Under the pieces are notes generated by a model. It was not told the DNA's origin. It ran no database searches and was given only the letters and a program-made list of their open reading frames with translations. The position numbers and the translations under genes were made by a program. From positions 218,521,374 to 218,585,373 of the forward strand of contig NC_061115.1 in the NCBI RefSeq assembly GCF_002878395.1: 64,000 nt of DNA. Direction: 5' to 3'. This document shows positions 56,521 to 64,000 of the stretch, piece after piece. This DNA is from Capsicum annuum. Lineage: Eukaryota > Streptophyta > Magnoliopsida > Solanales > Solanaceae. How positions within the stretch are numbered: the stretch's first letter is position 1; the number at the start of each line of letters is the position of its first letter.

Positions 56521-58190
56521 TAAAAGTTAGGCCTTCATATTCTAGTAGTGATGTCAGTATGTGTAGACAAGCAGTGGAAGGGGATGATGCCCAACCTGTC
56601 TATACCTCAGTATAGAGTTTTTTAATCCAGTAATCATGATGTTTACTCATGCCTTACATTCAGCTCTATAATCATAGCCCATACATATGTACATTAATGA
56701 AAATCATGTACGCCTATAATTCCTAGTATAAGGAGTTCTGATTCACTCAGTTTTACAAATCATATTCCATGAATATAGAACCTCCAAACTCAGGTCATGC
56801 AAATCATGAATTCTGCACTCATGCCTTACAGTGTCTTCAGTCTCAGTTACAGTCTCAGTCACGGTCTCAGTCTAGTAATTAGATTACTAAGTTCAACTTC
56901 AGGTTTGCTTGAACATATCATACATTTATTAGTTATTCAGCTATCAATATTTCAGTACATCACTTTACAGACTATTTTAGAATCATGTTATATGCTTGGT
57001 CTTGCATTCTCATATAATATATTCTTCACGAATTCATGCTCAGTTACCTCATGTTACTTAGTCAATCCCTTTCTCATATGCATAAAACTCTATAATTTTG
57101 GTCCAGTTATTCAGACTAAGTATAGTTTAGTCTTACATGCCCAGTATTCAGCTATCAGTCATTCAGTTAATTAGATATGTTAGTATGCTTATGCATTCAT
57201 GCAAAGCGCCCATGTAAATATTTTCCAGTAGTCCAAGGTAAAGTGGCGTACTAAGGTGAAGAGTGTAGTTAAGAAAAAGTTTTCAGTATAAGTTAGTTCG
57301 TAAATCTAGTAATTCAGTTTAGTAGTCAGATGGAAAAGTTCATGTTGTACGGTTTTCCACTTTTCCATCTAGTCGCACTATCCGAAGTCTCATGAACGTA
57401 ACTATTCTAAGATGGACCAACCTAGTAGTTCTGTGTTCATCTTAGTTCATGTATCATGTCTCAGTTTTATTCCTCAATCATGATTCAGTTTATAGGTGCC
57501 TTGAGCATCGCCCCAGGTTTCCTCAGTACCTCCGCCAGGTAAACATTCTTCGGGGGGACATAATGTCCCAAGGGGGCGATGCACTATTTCATGACCTAAA
57601 CCTTCCATCTTTACTTAACGTAATGAATCCAGTTTAGAATAGTGGGTACTCATAAGTGGACCCTCAAGTTCTAATTCCAGTTGTAATCCATGTATTCAGG
57701 GGCTCAGTTCAGTTCATGATATTCAGTTCATGTATCACATTTCAGGCTCAGCTATGTCCTCGTGCTCCCGTTCATGCATGTTTAGTAAATAATCTCAGGT
57801 TCATCAGTATTCTCAGCCCAAGGTAACAGCTTTCCCTTAAACTTACTCTGTTCCATACCCAGAGTTTCCTCACAAACTTGGTATCAGTTACCATTGCATA
57901 TTCAGTCATGCATTCACGAGTCTGTTCAGTTATGTATGCATGTATCAGATATGCATGCGCAGCACGAGAAACTTAGGTTATTTGTAATTCTAGTCATGCA
58001 TTTATGAATCATGTTCAGCCAAGTAATCATGCATCAGATACGCATATTCAGTATTATAACTCAGTATATCAGTACCTTCAGTCATGAAATCTTGCATCAG
58101 ATATGCATGCCCAGTATTCATTTTCAGTTTATCAGTCCTCCCCTCTTAACTAGTCTTATTCGAGGACGAATGTTCCCAAGGGGGAGATAT
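56521..58190 (+). other. Non-coding interior of E
   Basis: No pol is visible. The stretch is rich in TCAGT words, including GTCTCAGTTACAGTCTCAG near 56832. Three ATGCATCAGATATGCAT-like motifs lie near 57940, 58030 and 58094. It ends with CGAGGACGAATG and the PPT CCCAAGGGGGAGATAT. ORFs such as 56797-57174 are unconserved low-complexity readings. Confidence 0.65.
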
Positions 58191-60419
58191 TGTAAGACCC
58201 TACAAAAATTCATAGCTTAATTCAGTCCTTTAAGCTTGTTAAGGGGTCCTAAACTTAGAAATTTTCAGCTAATTATTTAGACTTAGTGCTATTTTGGCCT
58301 TCAAAACTTTGCAATCTTATTTAGCGACCTATACGTCCGTTAAGCATCGATATTTAAGTTAATTCATGATTAGCAATGTCATTAGGTGTTGTCGGATGAG
58401 TTTCAGATTTTTCAGACCTCATTTGAACCATGTTTGGAAACTCAAAATAGTGTATCGACGTGATCTCAGTACACCGCATCGCCCATCGCGTTGATTAATA
58501 TTTTGTTGGCTTCCATTGGCAATTTTTAGTAAACTAATGCAAACTTGGCGAAATGCATCGTTCATAGCCTCGATACCCTCAATGCGGTGCATTGGTAGTA
58601 CAAGATTTAGTCATTAAAAGGCCACGTCCTTATGGGTATTTGGGTCTTTTTCTTACGTCCTTCAGTCCTCATAGCATGAAATTAGCCCTCTTTTAACTAA
58701 TTATATTCATTCTTTCACAATTGCTCAAGAACAAAAAAACCTAGGTGATTAATTTCAAATTTAAGGCTCAAGATTCCACCATTAATTTTCAAGAATTCAC
58801 CAACTGAGGTATGTCAAGTGTTCATCCAAGGACCCCTTCCACCCTTGGAGTCGAAAAAACCCTTTTTCCAAGATTCAAGTAAATGTTTTGATGAATTTCA
58901 TGATTAAGATTGATTTGTTCATGACTATCATGTTGTTGGGGTTCTAGTTCATTATTTAATTTCAAGGTCTATGTGAAATTGATTGATATATGTGTAGAAT
59001 TATGTGAAACTAACTATTATGTGTATAGTCTCATGTAAATTCATGCTAGAATCTTGAAATTGAGATGCCCATGTGTTGATTTATATTATGTGCATAAGAT
59101 ATGCCTCCCAAGTGTTTGATGGGTTGTTCATGTGAGTTAAACAAGAAATATTATATCATTTAAGTATGTATACTAGTTCATTCCTTTCAAGTGTTTGATA
59201 AAATGCCTCTATAGTTGCATTATGAAAAAATGTGCCTTGTTATGCTTTACAAGAACATGTGATGATCTATTTTCATGCTATCGAGTCCTGGGGCTATTTA
59301 ATACCCGATAATTTAGTTGTTTACCTAGAGCCAATGTCAATTACAGAATATTCTCAGTCATGGTTCAATCAGTAGTACTCTCAATTAGTTACAGAACTCG
59401 AGAAGAATTCAGTAGAACTCAGTGATCAGTCTCAATTTAGTATTCAGTTCAGAACCCAGTAGTATCCAGTTCAGAACTCAGTAAACTTAGTCAGTTCATA
59501 GAATTTAGTTAGTAATCAGTTCAGTACTCAGAGAACTAAGAATCAGTCTAGCCCAGTTCAGTATTCAGTTCTGACCTAAGTAAACTCATTCGGCTAACAG
59601 AACTCAGTAGTATTTAGTCAGTTAACAGAATCTAATAGTATTCTGTCAGTCAACGAAACTCAGTGAACTCGCGAAACTCAGTGAACTCAGTTCAGTTCAG
59701 TTAAACAGAACTGTCAGTAATAGTTCAATCCAGCTTAGTACAGTCTAGAAATTAGTTCAACGTCTATTCAGTTGGGAGTAGGATTCAGCACCGAGCGAAC
59801 CTAGGGATGTGGGCTCACTAGTTAGATAGGATTGAGATCCCTAGAAGCAATCCCTAAGTTCCAGAACTATGTATCCAGTATAGGTTATGAGATGTCACCC
59901 GTTAGATATGACTGACATACTTAGGGATCACCCACTAGTTTAGGACTGATCTCATAGGTCACCCTCTAAACTAGGACTGATCCCACAGCCAGTTTTTTTT
60001 ACCCGTGGCATGGTACTGATACCCTTGTAATTGGGGTTACAGATTGGACCTCAACTCAGTCATTTTATTCGGGATATGTTGGTTAGATGACTACCTCTCA
60101 TAGTTTTAGTTTCAGTCATAAAATAGAACCCAGTTCAGTCCTACAAATTCAGGATTATCAGATACAATCATCTAGTTCGGTATAGAACTCAGATGGTTCT
60201 ACACATTTAGGGCTGTTAGAAAGAGTCTCTCAGTTATCAGTTATCAGTAATACAATAATAGTAGACTCAGCTATCAATATTACAGCATCAGTAAACTCAG
60301 ATATTAGTAAATCAATACTCAGAACTTAGTGTTTCATGTTATCACTACATCAGTTATAGTTCACGTATTCATGCATGTACTCTCATTCAGTAATACTCAT
60401 GTTAATCAGATTTTATTAT
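58191..60419 (+). repeat. 3' LTR of E, interrupted by F
   Basis: Starts TGTAAGACCCTACAAAAATT after a PPT. CpG-rich block at about 58450-58590; donor-like TGAG|GTATGT with GT at 58809-58810. 59330-59760 is dense in AGTTCAGTA / AACTCAGT words. 59780-60070 shares GAGTAGGA..AGCACC..GCGAA and ACCCGTTAGATA segments with the LTR of D in the same sense. Its end is not reached. Confidence 0.75.
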
Positions 60420-62761
60420 TGTAACACCTCGAAACTAGGTCCCGAGATGTCACACGGTGCTTAGGGCCACAAGTGACCCCAAGCTAAACCTTTTACTGGC
60501 ATAACTCAAAAACAACTGAATAAAATGTATGAAACTGTACAACATCAGTGGAATATAACTTTGTTCTGAATCAGGTCAATAAAAAACTAATTTACAAGAT
60601 TAAACCTCAGCTTTACAAACAAAACTGAAATAAAATACATTAGCTCTACTGACTGTCTATGAAGCCTCTACTAGCATTGACTATAGATAGCCGAGTCATG
60701 ACTCCCAATATTCCCAACTCAGTACAACCGAATGAAGAAAATACAATGCTACACAAACTATGGCTGACTTGAGCCCTTAAATCTAGAGGGAACATCACTT
60801 GCTGACTGGAAGCTGCAACCTATCTAATTATAATATGTGTACTATGACTTGTACCTACATTATGAGACTGTGGATCGGTACTTTGAGGATGTACTGAGTA
60901 TATGGGGGTGTATGCAATTAAGTAAATAATATCATTATTCTTTGTGAAACCATGCATGCTGATATAAATGACTCACATAGCTTGAATAAAATTGAAATAT
61001 AAATCTCAAAAATCATGAATAATGAAACATGTAGCATAAATCTCGTGAGTCAATATACTTAGTTTCTAAAATATGTAGTTTTACTCCCTTCTCAAAACAT
61101 ATATAGAATAAGTGGTAAAGAGTTCAACTCTATATCTGAAAACTAAGACTTATAACTTTGAAACTGAAATATCAAGTAAAACATTATCTGATTAAGTTGT
61201 GAGCCTGTACACTTAGCTTCTAAAATCTTTGGGGAACATACCTTTAAAATATTTCCTTTACTAGTAGAGAGAATAACTCATCTTAAGGGAAAACACTTTA
61301 AAAACTACTCTGAAAATCTTACTATTAAGGAAAAATAATCGAAAGTTTTTTATTTACTTTAACTAGCATGGAGGTTCTCTTTACCGACATAAACCATGCG
61401 AGCTACATGACCTCATGTTGGGGAGAGGTTTCATACTCTTGCCAGGTAGTACAACCTTAACTCAATGATCATTATCTTGGACCCAGGCCCATAAATCTCA
61501 ATCCTACGGTGGCACGTAGTTCTGGGGTATAAAATCGCAGTAACTTACCCAACTCGGTGCTAAATACTACTCCCTTTAATTAGCTATGCTCATCTCATGG
61601 AAATCCATCGTAAAACTCACATAAGGGTTTATTAGGAATCCAGTTATGCACTTAATCATTATATGAATAACTCTATGAAGTGGATTTCAAAACTCACATG
61701 AGGATCAAAGATCAAATACTGTTTATATAATTGAATATCAATATATCACCCTCATATAAATGCATGGCAAATTATCATGCTTTCTAAATTCTCAAAATTC
61801 TTCAATAATATCAACATGATAACTTTAAATCACAATCTCATTCTCAATGCAATCGAAAGACTGTAAACAATGTCTCAAATCATGCTCATGGTATTCAGAT
61901 TCAAAAAAGAACATTCTTTAACTCAAGAAAACATGAAATTTCGTAAATCAATCACATCATGCCCAAATTCCATCAACAAGATACTTTGGGTATATACCCC
62001 ATATTTAAAATCATAAGAAATCCGTTAAAACATAATTTTTTAGCACAAGGGCGAAAGATTGCCCTTGTTCAAACCCCACATACCTTGGATTATGAACTTT
62101 GGATGAACACATGCTTTTGGAACTCAATTCACGACTTTGAATGGAGATTATTGAAGCTCTTGGTTTGGGGATTCTAGTTCTTGACTCAATTTCCAAAAGT
62201 AACGGTGAAATCTTGAGTTCTCTTGAGCTTTGGGTTGAAATCCTAGGATGTGTTCTTGAGGGATTTTGAGGAAAGTGACTGTGTTTTGGTGTTTTGGGGC
62301 TCGAATCTCGTGTTATGGATGAATAAGGGGTGGAAAATAAACCTTTTTCCCTTAATGACACAGAGTTGGAATGCTAAATATTTTGGCCTAGGGGTACTAC
62401 CTAGGGTAGAGACCTGCTTATCCCGGGGTACTAGCGAGGGCAGCGCCCTGCTCATCCCGGGGGACTAGCCAGGGCAGCGCGGGTTAATTGCCCTGAGCTA
62501 CTGGCTTGGCATACCAAACATGCCCTTAAGCTCATCTAAAAATTCTGAAACTCTCCTGAGATGTACTCTTGACTTACCCCATCATGAATCAAGAAAAAAA
62601 TTAATTATCGGAGGTCGGGAAGTTTATCAAATAAATCCTCAAAGATCAAAGGTTGAAGGAAAGACTAAGTCTCAATACTTAATAAAATTTTCTAAGTGTG
62701 AAGATTCTCTTGACATGCTTTAAATATCTTTAACGACTAGAAAAATTTGCAGGGTCTTACA
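60420..62761 (-). repeat. 3' LTR of F (2342 bp)
   Basis: Minus sense starts TGTAAGACCCTGCAAATTTT and ends CTCGGGACCTAGTTTCGAGGTG then TTACA. CpG-rich block at 62390-62500; donor-like CCAAG|GTATGT with GT at 62083-62082. The second LTR lies outside the window, so the borders rest on PPT adjacency and the TG..CA ends. Confidence 0.75.
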
Positions 62762-64000
62762 ATATCTCCCCTTTGGGAACATTCGTCCTCGAATGTCGTT
62801 AGTTAGTCTAAGAATACTGAGAGGTCTGAGGGTATATGATAACACGCTCACTAGAATAAGGTATCACTTTGATTCTCAATCTTTCTAAGCTTTTGGGTAA
62901 CTCTTGAGTGCAAGATCTTACATGAGGTCAACTATATAACTGAATCTTAGACTGAACTAGAACTGAATGAAGAAAGGCTATTATCTTCTACTGAATTTGA
63001 TCTAAATCGTCCTTACTTATTTTAATGAGTTGATTCATGCTAAGAATTTGAAATTCGCTTGATGTGCTCATGGTTCAATCGTACTTATAGACCGCGAAGT
63101 GATAGTTTATGGAGGCATACATCATGAGAAATCAAGGCTAAGATCACACAGTGGGTATCGAATTGTCTGAGATGGAATACTTGGAAAATGAAGATCGTTC
63201 ACTGAATACTTATGAACTGAATCAAGACTAGATATCCGAATTCTGAAATACATAGGTATGAACAACTATTTCTTGGAATGACCGTACTTATGAAACTTTA
63301 GGTAGTAAAACTAGACTAGTTCAAAAAATGGAAAACTATAGAAATCTATCAATCTAATTGTTAAACTGGACTGCTGGCTATCCAAACTGAATCATACTAG
63401 ATACTCATATCCAAGTAGAGGATTTCTTCAACACCCTTCTAGGGAGTTCTAACGATATGAAGGAGTAAAGAACTTTAGTCATGATCTGAACAAGACATCT
63501 GAATAAGAGATTACAATATTGCTACAACTCCATAGCTTGGAATCATAGACCCTTGAATCATAGACTGGGATAGAATTTCTGGGCTTTAGGCAACACACCA
63601 CCTTACTTAAAAGCTCAGACACACTTCTAAAATATTCTCTCAACTGTTCCTTTCCCTTTAACACCATACTTATTGATTCATCTTCTAATTCTCAAATGGA
63701 CGTTGATATTTCCATCTACTAATGTCTAAACTGAGCTAAATTCCCTTACCATCTTCAAGCTTAACTCAAAATCACAAGGTGTGACACATAACACCATAAC
63801 ATAACACCAGTTTGAATTCATGAATTCAACACACCCTGCATTTTCACGACTTTTCATTACCACTTCAACAACTACATTCAACCTCGTACTAGACATCCAC
63901 TAACACACAATGCACCCATCCACATGTATACAAACATGACATCCAAGCCTATCTTCATAACCACCCATGCACTTCTAAACAAACACTTATATTCTCTAAA
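62762..64000 (-). other. 3' interior of F, no gene seen
   Basis: The PPT and the CATTCGAGGACGAATG hairpin lie at the LTR side. The rest shows only short ORFs. Similarity to the D interior is limited to the first ~80 bp (AGTCTAAGAATACTGA versus GGCTAAGAGTACTGA). Confidence 0.5.

Larger units (their letters stand above)
54885..60419 (+). mobile_element. Gag-only LTR retrotransposon E (TR-GAG-like)
   Basis: PBS, leader, gag, protease stub, 1.7 kb of non-coding interior, PPT and a 3' LTR are in order on the plus strand. No RT, RNase H or integrase motif is visible. The 5' LTR position is occupied by the A LTR, which differs from the 3' LTR at 58191. The 3' LTR is cut at 60419 by element F. Confidence 0.7.
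60420..64000 (-). mobile_element. LTR retrotransposon F, 3' part, truncated by window end
   Basis: A full LTR (60420-62761) is followed by interior sequence that starts, in + orientation, with ATCTCCCCTTTGGGAACATTCGTCC. That is the reverse of the PPT and hairpin seen in E, so F is on the minus strand. It sits inside the E 3' LTR. Its coding part is outside the window. Confidence 0.75.

Noticed and set aside
56797..57174. 125-aa ORF with hydrophobic stretches
   Set aside because: It is a low-complexity TCAGT-rich non-coding interior of E; no homologous frame is seen in the D interior.
62011..62455. ORFs in the F LTR
   Set aside because: They are overlapping, in different frames and within an LTR; comparable LTR ORFs in A, B, C and D are not conserved between the paired LTRs.

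Overview
The window is plant nuclear DNA, almost certainly from Solanaceae and most likely pepper (Capsicum). I infer this from TS-type SINE modules, Ulp1/DUF1985 transposon genes of the kind abundant in pepper, and stacked chromodomain Ty3/gypsy elements with LTRs of 2.2-3.2 kb. No intact host gene is visible. The only host-derived coding sequence is a truncated MAP kinase phosphatase 1 (MKP1) copy at 2597-3735. All other recognisable coding sequence belongs to transposable elements, nearly all of it broken by stops and frameshifts.

Layout. 1-2596: 5' part of a minus-strand LTR element (G) with a gag-like ORF, a long leader and a 724-bp LTR. 2597-3735: MKP1 pseudogene. 4236-4458: SINE modules. 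5234-12159: two decayed Ulp1-protease transposon genes facing tail to tail, with introns and flanks full of dyad-symmetric repeats around ATCTGTTGCA. A 336-bp TRIM element sits in an exon of the first. About 13.0-16.97 kb: a Ty1/copia element cut off inside its reverse transcriptase region.

16974-54884: a nest built on chromovirus A (plus strand; LTRs 16974-19191 and 43305-44769 + 54133-54884). Inside the A integrase region lies gag-only element D (23042-42084, minus, 3.2-kb LTRs), which holds chromovirus B (27425-36486, plus). Inside the second A LTR lies complete chromovirus C (44770-54127, minus, two 2186-bp LTRs). 54885-60419: gag-only element E, which uses the second A LTR as its apparent 5' LTR but has a different 3' LTR. 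60420-64000: a 3' LTR and part of the interior of minus-strand element F, inserted in the E 3' LTR.

How parts relate. A, B and C carry gag, protease, RT, RNase H, integrase and a chromodomain. D and E carry only gag plus, in E, a protease stub, so they would need pol in trans, like TR-GAG elements. All six LTR families here share an order of modules, a CpG-rich block about 250-410 bp in, a splice-donor-like AG|GTATGT (or close variant) about 610-680 bp in, and a PPT-adjacent hairpin. The elements whose gag start is in the window also have a pyrimidine-rich CAG acceptor just before gag. I infer that the gag mRNA may be made by splicing from the LTR to gag, removing the PBS. This is the most interesting signal in the window.
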